A stretch of DNA of 42,208 bases from Bacteroidota bacterium (GTDB lineage Bacteria > Bacteroidota > Bacteroidia > Chitinophagales > Chitinophagaceae). The stretch is from contig CANFOM010000021.1 in NCBI GenBank assembly GCA_947448725.1, positions 1-42,208 of the forward strand. The letters are read 5' to 3'. Under the pieces are notes generated by a model. The model saw only the letters and a list, made by a program, of their open reading frames with translations, ran no database searches and was not told the origin of the DNA. This document shows positions 7,530 to 15,506 of the stretch, one piece after another (positions within the stretch are counted from its first letter, which is position 1; every line of letters starts with the position of its first letter). A program made the translations under genes and the position numbers.

Positions 7530-9893
7530 CTATTTCTTTAATATACTAACGCCAAAAATTCGACCCGCAGTTTTTTCATGATTGGCTAAGATGGTTACTT
7601 TAATTGTATTTTCTTTTAAATCGGTAGGCAGGGCATATTCAACATCATAAAAACGGTTGCTTTGAGCACCATCCCAATTGACTGTTGTTAATTTTTTACC
7701 ATTAATTAAAATGTCAAAAATACTATTCTTGTCATCGCCAATATAGGTAAGCAATAAAGAACTTGGGGTGGATGGAATTACTTTCATCGTAAAAGAAAAT
7801 TCATTGTTTAATCTGGCTTCTCTTCCCATTCTGCCAATGGCATTACTTACATAAGATCTTTCTGTGGCTATCAATTGATGATCTCTTTCGGGTTGCATTT
7901 CCCCTATTCTAAATACGTCGATGGTTCTACTTTGTATCTCACTTAATCTTTGTTTTTCTGCTTGGTAATCTTTTTCTTTATTTTCCCATTCTGCAGTGGT
8001 GAATTTATCCCAATAAACACTATAAAAATCATCGTTGATAGAAAATAAAGGAGCCATGGTTACATCAAATGGCTTTCCTATATGATTCCATTTAAATTTC
8101 AATGTATTTAAGTCAACCGCCGTTACATTTTTTGTTGGCAAATTATTATTCATTATAACGGGTGTTCCAAAAACTGGATCCGGAAGCTTATCGCCTAATA
8201 CGCCAGCCAAAACAATGGGACCATATAAAAAGGCCACTCTATTTTTATTATCTGGAATAGATTCTGTTTTAAGTTGCATATTAAAAGTGACAACCACTTT
8301 GTCATTTGGATTCCATACTCGGTCAAGAACAACATATCCATTTTCATCTACCACGGCCTTCACCGGTTGATTATTTATTTTAATTTTTAATGCACCCTCA
8401 TTCCATATAGGTTTACGGATCCTTAGTGCAAATTGTTTTTTTGTGGTTGATTTAATTTGAATGCTTGTTGAATTTTTATAGGGAAATTTTGTTTCTTGAA
8501 CAATATTCATATTATTCTTTTCCCAATTTAAGGCAGATGCTATAAATAAATTAATATACAAACTACCGTCTGATCCTTCAAAATAAATAGACTCTCCGTG
8601 TTTAGAATGGTTTTCTAATCCACTACCAACGCAACATGTAAAAGTATTAAATGGGTCGCTGAATTCCTTTGCGGCGCCCATCCTTAGCGGCAAAAAGTAA
8701 GTCATCATACCTGTTTTTGAATTTTGTGAGGAAAGAATATGGTTGTATAAAGCTCTTTCATAATAATCCATTAAACTTCCTTTTGGTTGCCATGAAAATA
8801 AATGCCTGGTTAACTTAAGCATATTATAAGTATTGCAAGTCTCGCAAGTATTGTCGCTTAGTCGGTCATTTAATTTACCAGCATCTCCACAATATTCATA
8901 ATTACTATTTCCTCCAATCACATAGGAATGACTTTTTACCATGGTTTCCCAAAAGAAACTGGCAATGGTGGCGTCTTTGGCATTACCTGTTAATTCAAAT
9001 TGTCTAGCAGCACTAATCGCTTTAGGAACATTGGTATTGGAATGTTTCCCTGGCATAGGATCTATTTTTTGAGCTAATTTTCCCATCACAAAATCGTCCT
9101 CAAATAAATTAGCCACTTTCAAATATTTTTTATTGCCCGTAACCGCATAAATATTAGCTAGTACTTCGTTCATGCCACCATATTCGCAAAGCAACATTTT
9201 ATTGCGCACAGAATCTTTCATAGGTACCATTAAGTCATAGGTCCAATCGGCCATTTTAGTAGCAACGTCCAATGCTTGTTGATTGTCTAAATACAAATAA
9301 GCATCCATTAAACCCGCCATTAATTTATGTACCGTATACCAAGGCGACCAAGCGCCATTTAAATCAAAACCAGAGGATTTAATTTGACCATTACGCACTT
9401 TTTGCCATAAGGCATCTTCCTCTGGAATAGCGCCCACATACCCTGTATTTCTTTTTGCTTGACAAATCGCAATTTCATTAATAATATAAGCAGCTCTCTT
9501 TTTAAATTCATTTTGATGGGTACTTGCATACATCATGGAAATAGCAGATAAGTAATGCCCCATGGTATGTCCAGATAAGCCTGATGATTCCCAACCACCA
9601 TATACAGAATCTCTTGGAGGGAAGTTGGCATTAAGATAGAATCGAGTTAATAATCGGTTTGGATTTATGGTCATTAAATAGGCGCTATCTAATTGCATTG
9701 ATTTTCTAAATGGCCCATCTAATAAAGTAATGTTAGAAAGGGGTAGGGCGAATGCCTTTAATGATATAGTTGCAGGCACTTTTACTTGGGTTTCGTTTTT
9801 ATTTGCCAAATAAGATTGAGCTTCTAAAAGATTCGCATTTAAAAACAATAGGCAAGCAGAAATTGTAAATATTTTTTTCATAGTAGCAGGCAT
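7530..9893 (-). CDS. Secreted GH127/GH146-type beta-L-arabinofuranosidase
   Basis: The 787-residue protein has a signal peptide and the DUF1680/GH127 (alpha/alpha)6 catalytic domain, followed by beta-sandwich regions. The cysteine-dependent zinc site of this clan is visible: Glu351 and Cys353 in TCETCNTYNM and the Cys420-Cys421 pair in TFTCCVGSG, one of which is the nucleophile in the studied homologue. Glu333 in NYEYCGD is a candidate acid/base. The NMLKLTRHLF signature resembles the GH146-like branch, though I cannot separate GH127 from GH146 by eye. It would remove beta-L-arabinofuranose outside the cytoplasm, upstream of araBDA. A second in-frame ATG at 9881 (MKKIFTIS) gives a more usual signal peptide and may be the true start. 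A TAACTTTG promoter box lies 46 bp upstream. Confidence 0.9.
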   Translation of the reverse strand: MPATMKKIFTISACLLFLNANLLEAQSYLANKNETQVKVPATISLKAFALPLSNITLLDGPFRKSMQLDSAYLMTINPNRLLTRFYLNANFPPRDSVYGGWESSGLSGHTMGHYLSAISMMYASTHQNEFKKRAAYIINEIAICQAKRNTGYVGAIPEEDALWQKVRNGQIKSSGFDLNGAWSPWYTVHKLMAGLMDAYLYLDNQQALDVATKMADWTYDLMVPMKDSVRNKMLLCEYGGMNEVLANIYAVTGNKKYLKVANLFEDDFVMGKLAQKIDPMPGKHSNTNVPKAISAARQFELTGNAKDATIASFFWETMVKSHSYVIGGNSNYEYCGDAGKLNDRLSDNTCETCNTYNMLKLTRHLFSWQPKGSLMDYYERALYNHILSSQNSKTGMMTYFLPLRMGAAKEFSDPFNTFTCCVGSGLENHSKHGESIYFEGSDGSLYINLFIASALNWEKNNMNIVQETKFPYKNSTSIQIKSTTKKQFALRIRKPIWNEGALKIKINNQPVKAVVDENGYVVLDRVWNPNDKVVVTFNMQLKTESIPDNKNRVAFLYGPIVLAGVLGDKLPDPVFGTPVIMNNNLPTKNVTAVDLNTLKFKWNHIGKPFDVTMAPLFSINDDFYSVYWDKFTTAEWENKEKDYQAEKQRLSEIQSRTIDVFRIGEMQPERDHQLIATERSYVSNAIGRMGREARLNNEFSFTMKVIPSTPSSLLLTYIGDDKNSIFDILINGKKLTTVNWDGAQSNRFYDVEYALPTDLKENTIKVTILANHEKTAGRIFGVSILKK

Positions 9894-9921
9894 TATTTAT
9901 TCGTTTTTTAATCTATTTTAA

Positions 9922-9987
9922 TTTAATAGGGGCCTAGCCAAAGTTAAGAATTAATTTAAATATTTGTTAGCCCCATAACCTATTAAA
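9922..9987. promoter_or_regulatory. Inverted repeat flanking the GH127 -7 box
   Basis: TTTAATAGG (9922-9930) and CCTATTAAA (9979-9987) are perfect 9-bp inverted arms 48 bp apart. GGGGC/GCCCC (9929-9933 and 9970-9974) adds an overlapping pairing. The arms bracket the -7 box at 9939-9946, a layout that could be a pair of operator sites or a structured leader. It is a candidate only. Confidence 0.3.
9939..9946 (-). promoter_or_regulatory. -7 promoter box of the GH127-araBDA unit
   Basis: On the minus strand the sequence reads TAACTTTG, an exact match to the Bacteroidota -7 consensus TAnnTTTG, 45 nt before the GH127 start codon. No clear -33 TTG is found at the usual distance. Confidence 0.55.
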
Positions 9988-10054
9988 TTGCCTGTTATTG
10001 CAGCGATTTTATAAGAATTGGCTAAAAATGGTAACTTGTTCATAAATTGGATGA

Positions 10055-10585
10055 ATGGCATTAATACTTAAAACAGAAAGGCTAGTACTTAGGAGTTTCG
10101 ATCCTGCTTTTTATGATTCGTTTGTTGCTATGAATAAAGAGGAGGAAGTGATGAAATATTTCCCCGCACCACTTTCTAAAGAAGAAAGCTTACAATTTAT
10201 AGACAGAATAAATAATCATTATAAAGATGTTGGATTTAGTCTTTATGCAGTGTTATTGGCTTCTAATAATACTTTTTTAGGGTTTACTGGTTTTATGACA
10301 CCCAGCTTTGATGCATTTTTTACACCATGTATTGAAATTGGTTGGAGATTTAAAAAGGAATATTGGGGAAATGGCTATGCAACAGAGGCAGCAACTGCTT
10401 GTTTAAAATATGCAAAAGAACAGTTGGGTTTGAAAGAAGTATTTTCCTTTACCTCCATTCATAACAAAAAGTCTGAGGCGGTTATGCAAAAATTAGGCAT
10501 GCAAAGACAAGAAAATTTTGAACACCCAAAATTAGACAAAACGCATTGGTTGTGTGCACACGTGCTTTATGTTATTCAACTATGA
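10055..10585 (+). CDS. GNAT-family N-acetyltransferase (RimJ/RimL-like)
   Basis: The 176-residue cytoplasmic protein matches the Acetyltransf_3 branch of GNAT: an N-terminal TERLVLRSF strand, the acetyl-CoA loop region EIGWRFKKEYWGNGYATEA (~92-110) and the ASxxxNKKSEAVMQKLGM-like segment (~138-155, here FTSIHNKKSEAVMQKLGM). Relatives acetylate protein N-termini, spermidine or small molecules. The substrate here cannot be read from the sequence. It stands alone, followed 62 bp later by the TrpF-like gene. Confidence 0.88.
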   Translation: MALILKTERLVLRSFDPAFYDSFVAMNKEEEVMKYFPAPLSKEESLQFIDRINNHYKDVGFSLYAVLLASNNTFLGFTGFMTPSFDAFFTPCIEIGWRFKKEYWGNGYATEAATACLKYAKEQLGLKEVFSFTSIHNKKSEAVMQKLGMQRQENFEHPKLDKTHWLCAHVLYVIQL

Positions 10586-10647
10586 TGGCAGCATTATTAT
10601 TTTTATTAACTTAGTGAAGCAATAAATTAATCTAGATACTCATTTAT

Positions 10648-11295
10648 ATGGTTCCTAAAATTAAAATATGTTGTATTTCTTCTATTGAAGAAGCCAATTT
10701 GGCTATAGCACAAGGCGCCGCGGCTTTAGGATTAGTGGCTAAAATGCCTAGCGGCCCTGGCATCATTAGTGATGAGTTAATTTATACAATTGCTAAAGCA
10801 GTTCCAATAAGTATTGATACATTCATGTTGACTAGTGAAACCAGTGCAGAGGCAATTATTAAGCACCATAAAAAAACAAATACTTCTACCATCCAAATAG
10901 TAGATGCTTTATCGGAAGGCACTTATGAACAAATTAAAAACGCACTTCCTTCCATCAAAATAGTGCAAGTAATTCATGTACTTAATGAAGCGTCCATTGA
11001 AGAAGCATTGCGTATAAGCGAGCAAGTAGATGCCCTTCTTTTAGATAGCGGGAATCCAAATTTACAAACCAAGGAGTTGGGTGGAACAGGAAGGGTACAC
11101 AATTGGAATTTAAGTAGAAAAATTGTAGAGCAATCAAAGCGTCCAGTTTATTTAGCAGGCGGTATTAACCCCATGAATATAAAACAAGCTATTGAGGAAG
11201 TTAAACCTTATGGCATTGACCTATGTAGCGGAGTACGTACCAATAAACTATTGGATCCAATAAAGCTGGAGCAGTTGTTTAATGCCATTCATTAA
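10648..11295 (+). CDS. Divergent TrpF-like (phosphoribosylanthranilate isomerase family) protein
   Basis: The 215-residue protein has the TrpF TIM-barrel pattern: KICCIS at 5-11 keeps the catalytic Cys (Cys8) of KxCGIT, LLLDSG keeps the catalytic Asp (Asp133), and GGTG (145-148) and AGG (170-172) match the phosphate-binding loops. Several normally conserved positions differ: the SPR motif that supplies a substrate-binding Arg is replaced by PSGPG (34-38), the Gly after Cys8 is Cys, and SGVE is SGVR (194-197). No other tryptophan gene is nearby. It may be a true but divergent isomerase or a paralogue with another substrate. Its stop overlaps the stop of the convergent next gene. Confidence 0.75.
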   Translation: MVPKIKICCISSIEEANLAIAQGAAALGLVAKMPSGPGIISDELIYTIAKAVPISIDTFMLTSETSAEAIIKHHKKTNTSTIQIVDALSEGTYEQIKNALPSIKIVQVIHVLNEASIEEALRISEQVDALLLDSGNPNLQTKELGGTGRVHNWNLSRKIVEQSKRPVYLAGGINPMNIKQAIEEVKPYGIDLCSGVRTNKLLDPIKLEQLFNAIH

Positions 11296-11759
11296 AAATC
11301 TAATTCCATACTTTGATTTTCGGGAAGTAGTTTCCAATTTTTAATCAATTGGGAATAAAGGGCTCTTATTTTTTCTATATCAGTTACACTAATAGCCATA
11401 AAGGGGATATTAGGGTTGGTTTGATTTAGGGCTTCTCTAAATGTTTCGTTTAAATTTTCAAAGGTAGTTTGGGTGTGTTCGATAAGGATTAAATTGGCTA
11501 ATGTTTCAGCATACCAGGCCTCGTTAGTTAGATTCATTTTATCTCTTATTACTTTGTCTTCAAAATCTTTTATGGTTGCACCTGAATTAATCATGCCATA
11601 AAATGCAGTAGTGTAATTCAATGTTTTTTCGATGGTGTAATGACTTAGGTCGTGCAGCACAAGAAAGTCATCGGCTTTAGTCCAGGTAATTGTTTGGTTG
11701 TCCCTGACAAAGGTGATTACATTTTTAGTGGCCTTATTTTTTTGAAATCGAACCTTCAT
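11292..11759 (-). CDS. Conserved-looking hypothetical protein with HDLSHY motif
   Basis: I do not recognise this 155-residue protein by name. It has no signal peptide or membrane segment and reads as a soluble, mostly helical cytoplasmic protein after an N-terminal beta region (~1-30, containing FVRDNQTITWTKAD). The HDLSHY motif at 36-41 is suggestive of a metal or catalytic site (two His and one Asp within five residues), with further polar helices after it. It converges with the TrpF-like gene so that their stop codons share TTAA. A near-consensus -7 box (TAACTTTA at 11772-11765) lies 5 nt before its ATG. Function unknown. Confidence 0.7.
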   Translation of the reverse strand: MKVRFQKNKATKNVITFVRDNQTITWTKADDFLVLHDLSHYTIEKTLNYTTAFYGMINSGATIKDFEDKVIRDKMNLTNEAWYAETLANLILIEHTQTTFENLNETFREALNQTNPNIPFMAISVTDIEKIRALYSQLIKNWKLLPENQSMELDF

Positions 11760-11921
11760 GGCTCTAAAGTTATAAAAAAATATTATTATTTGAATGTTTT
11801 AGACAATCATATATTATTACTTTAATATTTGTATAAATAATATCAATGCACTTAGAAAATTTTCTAAAGTATATATTCCCATTTCTCTTTTCGCTTTGCT
11901 TTTAATTGTATATTTTTATTA

Positions 11922-13853
11922 ATGCTTAAGCGCGTATTTGTTTTTTTATTTTTATTCTTTTCATTGCTAGCTGCGAGTCAGGCCATCTCAATAAATACAC
12001 AAACTAAAATAGACCAAATAGGTTTACATGGTGTAGATATGGTAGCGAGCGAAAAAAATGTAAAATTGCTTATTTCCTTTTGTGATACCAATACGGATAA
12101 TTTAATTTTTCCTAATTATTACCTTGAAAACTTATTGGCATTACAATACCAATTTGCGAAAAAATATAAGTTAGAGGAGTATCAATTAAAGCTTGCTTAT
12201 CCATTGGCTTCTATTTATCATGATCAGTCTAAATTTTTGAAAGAGCTGCCTGTTCTAATATATTTGAATTCCAATTTAAACAAGTTAAGTAGCCTTACTC
12301 AAAAATATGTTCTTGTAAAATTGGAGCAAGCCTATAGAGCTACGAACGAGCTTGGAAATGCAATTGAAATTAGGAAGATAAGATTAAATAGAGGTGAGGT
12401 AAGTACCGTTTGGGAAATATATAGAGATTGTGAATTGTACAATGATGCAATTTATGACTATCGAATGAATCAGCCATTTCCTAAAAAATATAATATTATT
12501 TGGTTTAATTATTTTGCCTATTTTGGCGACTTATTTTTTGACAACAATGAAATAGATAGTGCCATCAAATATTACAAAATCGGATTACAAAATGCAAATG
12601 AAAATCTATCTCATCTAGCGCCCGCACATTCAGATGATAGGATAGGTGCCACCTTTTGGATAGGTAATTTTACAGCCAGTTTAGCAAAATGTAATATGGC
12701 CAAAGGATATTACGCTAAAGCCATTCAACCTCTTTTATTTGATTTGGCTTCTAATGAAAAAAGTCCCGAAAACAAAACGTTTACCTGGCTTTTACTTTCC
12801 GAATGTTATTTGGAAGTGAATGACCTATCAAAATCTAAACTGTATTACGATAGTGCTAAAAATGATATGACTGGAAAGTCCAACAAAAGGGATTTAGTTA
12901 AATTTTACAAGTTGTCGACTAAATATTATAGTAAAATACACAAAAACGACTCCGCTTTATATTATAGTCAAAAGTATATTGCCTATATGGATCTACTGCA
13001 TTCTAATGTTCAAAAAAACCAAGTACTCTTAAGTATAGGGCAATTAGAGATTAAAAAAAATAGAGCCGACTTGGAGGCCACTAAAAAATCTTTAATTATA
13101 GAAAAAAGTAGTTCAATGTATCAAAAAAACTACCTGCTGTTTTCTTTTTTCTTTTTATTTGCAACCATTATATTTATTATTTTATTGTATCAAACTATTG
13201 TTGTTAAGACAAAAAATAATAAGATCATTGCGCTAGAAGTAGAGCGTAATGATTTACTATTAAAAGAACTACATCATCGGGTAAAAAATAATTTACAAGT
13301 GATGTATAGCTTGTTGAATATGCAAAAAAGAAGAAATGAAAGCGAATCTACCAAAGCAATACTCACATCGGTTCAAAATCGTATTCAAACCATGGCATTG
13401 GTACACCAAAATTTATATACCTCTGAAAATTTCGAAACCGTTGAAGTAAGTACTTATGTGCACACTTTAGTCAACCATTTGAAAATGATTTACCCATTAG
13501 AGGATAAGAATGTGGCCATTCATTTTGGAATTGACCCCAATTTAAAATTGCCTATGGAACAGATAATCTCACTGGGGTTAATTGTTAACGAAGTGGTATC
13601 TAATTCATTCAAATACGCCTATATAAAAAGAGAAATTGGAACTTTAGTAATTAGAATCAACAAAATTAACGGCACTTATTTAATTGAGATTAAAGACGAT
13701 GGTCCTGGAATAGAGAAATCCAAAATTGATTTATCTAGCCTGGGTTTGAAATTAATCAACCTCATGAGCGAGCAATTAAAGGCCGAGCATGTTCATACCT
13801 TTAATAACAATGGCGTAGCTCATTATTTCAAGTTTAGACTAGATCATTTATAG
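11922..13853 (+). CDS. Membrane sensor histidine kinase, HisKA_2 type, with TPR-like sensor
   Basis: The 643-residue protein has a signal peptide (1-20), a helical, tetratricopeptide-like region (~40-390, outside the cytoplasm), one membrane segment (~403-428), a short linker and a HisKA_2 kinase core. The phospho-acceptor block ELHHRVKNNLQ has His451/His452; the N box is near 556 (NEVVSNSFKYAY), the G1 box is DDGPGI at 592-597, and LGLKLI follows. The family autophosphorylates and passes phosphate to a response regulator. No receiver-domain gene is in the window, so it is an orphan kinase. It is flanked by an amidohydrolase in convergent orientation, with a 13-bp gap and no evident terminator. 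Confidence 0.9.
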   Translation: MLKRVFVFLFLFFSLLAASQAISINTQTKIDQIGLHGVDMVASEKNVKLLISFCDTNTDNLIFPNYYLENLLALQYQFAKKYKLEEYQLKLAYPLASIYHDQSKFLKELPVLIYLNSNLNKLSSLTQKYVLVKLEQAYRATNELGNAIEIRKIRLNRGEVSTVWEIYRDCELYNDAIYDYRMNQPFPKKYNIIWFNYFAYFGDLFFDNNEIDSAIKYYKIGLQNANENLSHLAPAHSDDRIGATFWIGNFTASLAKCNMAKGYYAKAIQPLLFDLASNEKSPENKTFTWLLLSECYLEVNDLSKSKLYYDSAKNDMTGKSNKRDLVKFYKLSTKYYSKIHKNDSALYYSQKYIAYMDLLHSNVQKNQVLLSIGQLEIKKNRADLEATKKSLIIEKSSSMYQKNYLLFSFFFLFATIIFIILLYQTIVVKTKNNKIIALEVERNDLLLKELHHRVKNNLQVMYSLLNMQKRRNESESTKAILTSVQNRIQTMALVHQNLYTSENFETVEVSTYVHTLVNHLKMIYPLEDKNVAIHFGIDPNLKLPMEQIISLGLIVNEVVSNSFKYAYIKREIGTLVIRINKINGTYLIEIKDDGPGIEKSKIDLSSLGLKLINLMSEQLKAEHVHTFNNNGVAHYFKFRLDHL

Positions 13854-13866
13854 CAAGCTATTTAAA

Positions 13867-15459
13867 CTACCAATCCAATCCAGGCTGCGTGATTTTAAAG
13901 TTTTCTTTTTCTTTTGCTTTGTCTACCATCACTTTAACGTCATTCAATAACTGTTTGGCATCATAAACAACACCATCTTTAATGGTATATTTTACGCCAC
14001 CAATTCTGGAAGCAATGCCATCTTGATTTAAGTGAATAGCGCCGGTGCCATACAATACTTGTAAGTTTTTTAATGGGTTGGCATCTATAATAATGATATC
14101 GGCTAATTTGCCAATTTCAACCGATCCTAAATCTTTTTCGGCACCTAAGGCTTGTGCTGCATTTAAGGTAGCTGAACGAATTACTTCTAATGGATGAAAA
14201 CCTGCTTCTCTTAACAACTCTAATTCTCTAATAAATCCAAATCCATAAGTTTGATAAATAAATCCATTGTCAGATCCTGCAGTTACACGACCACCTCTAT
14301 TTTTATATTCATTAATAAAAGCCATCCATAATTTGTAATTATTTTTCCATTCCACTTCTTGCTCTGTTCCCCAGTCAAACCAATAAGAGCCATGAGAGTT
14401 TCTGCTAGGGGCATAAAATTTCCAAAGAGAAGGTAAAGTATATTTCTCATGCCATTCTGCTCTTCTTGTTCTTTGTAAATCACGATTGGCTTCGTAAATA
14501 TTAAAGGTAGGGTCTAAGGTAAAATCTAAAGCTAGTAATTCATTCATTACCTTATTCCATTTCTCTGAATTAGGGGCTGCTGCTTGTTTCCATAACTTAC
14601 CAGCATTTTCAAATCTGCTTTGCTCATTGGTATAATTGTAATCTAATGGAAAATCTTGTATCGTTTTATTTTCAAATAAGGCTTCAGGTAATCCATACCA
14701 ATGCTCCATACTGGTCATGCCGGCTCTTGCAGAATTTAATACATTCCATCTGGCCACATCAGTTTGGGCATGATGACAACAAGATCTTAATCCAATTCTT
14801 TTATTTTCTCTAATGGCAGCATCCATTACTTCAGGTGATGCACCAAAAAATTTAATTCCATCTGCGCCATTCTTTGCATTTTCATTTACCCAATCTCTTG
14901 CATCTTGTGCAGTAACAATTGGTTTTTTACTTCCTTGGCCAAATCCTGTGTAGGCATAAATACGAGGTGCGATAATTTTATTTTCTGCACTTCTTTTCTT
15001 TTCATTTAATACCCATTCTAATCCATTTCCTGCCATCACATCTCTTACCGTGGTAATGCCATGTGCCATCCATAATTTATAAACGTATTCTGCTGGTGTG
15101 CCTTGTTCTGTCCCACCTATATGTACGTGCATATCAATTAATCCGGGCATGGCAAACATGCCATTGGCATCTACTTCTTTTCCGTTTTTTGCTAATACTG
15201 GTCTTCGCTCCGCTTTTATTGGCATGCCTTCGTTGGCTACTATTACAATTTTTACAATTCTATTGTTTTCAATAACAATATCCACTGGTCCTACTGCTGG
15301 TGATCCCGTTCCGTTGATTAAGGTAACTCCTCTTATAATTAATTGTGTGTAAGGGCCTCCGCCTTCATTGCGATCTGGGGCAGGAGTTATTTGCGCATAT
15401 GCGGTTTGTAACAATAGAGTGAGCACCAATAATTGAATGGAGCGAATAAGTAGTTTCAT
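13867..15459 (-). CDS. Secreted metal-dependent amidohydrolase
   Basis: The 530-residue protein has a signal peptide (1-22, ending TAYAQ) and the amidohydrolase-superfamily TIM barrel with a flanking beta-sandwich. Metal ligands are visible: His111 and His113 (DMHVHIGG), a likely carboxylated Lys203 (GIKFFG), His229/His230 (CCHHAQT), His253 (MEHWYG) and the Asp of TAGSDNG late in the barrel. The end of the barrel (ATLNAAQALG, then LGSVEIGKLADIIIID) is typical of the imidazolonepropionase-like/prolidase group. Relatives hydrolyse peptides or cyclic amides; the substrate is not evident. An aminotransferase gene lies 47 bp upstream on the same strand and may be co-transcribed. Confidence 0.88.
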   Translation of the reverse strand: MKLLIRSIQLLVLTLLLQTAYAQITPAPDRNEGGGPYTQLIIRGVTLINGTGSPAVGPVDIVIENNRIVKIVIVANEGMPIKAERRPVLAKNGKEVDANGMFAMPGLIDMHVHIGGTEQGTPAEYVYKLWMAHGITTVRDVMAGNGLEWVLNEKKRSAENKIIAPRIYAYTGFGQGSKKPIVTAQDARDWVNENAKNGADGIKFFGASPEVMDAAIRENKRIGLRSCCHHAQTDVARWNVLNSARAGMTSMEHWYGLPEALFENKTIQDFPLDYNYTNEQSRFENAGKLWKQAAAPNSEKWNKVMNELLALDFTLDPTFNIYEANRDLQRTRRAEWHEKYTLPSLWKFYAPSRNSHGSYWFDWGTEQEVEWKNNYKLWMAFINEYKNRGGRVTAGSDNGFIYQTYGFGFIRELELLREAGFHPLEVIRSATLNAAQALGAEKDLGSVEIGKLADIIIIDANPLKNLQVLYGTGAIHLNQDGIASRIGGVKYTIKDGVVYDAKQLLNDVKVMVDKAKEKENFKITQPGLDW

Positions 15460-15506
15460 ACTATTTTTATTTTAGTACCTAAACTTACGGAATATTCTTA
15501 AAAAAA

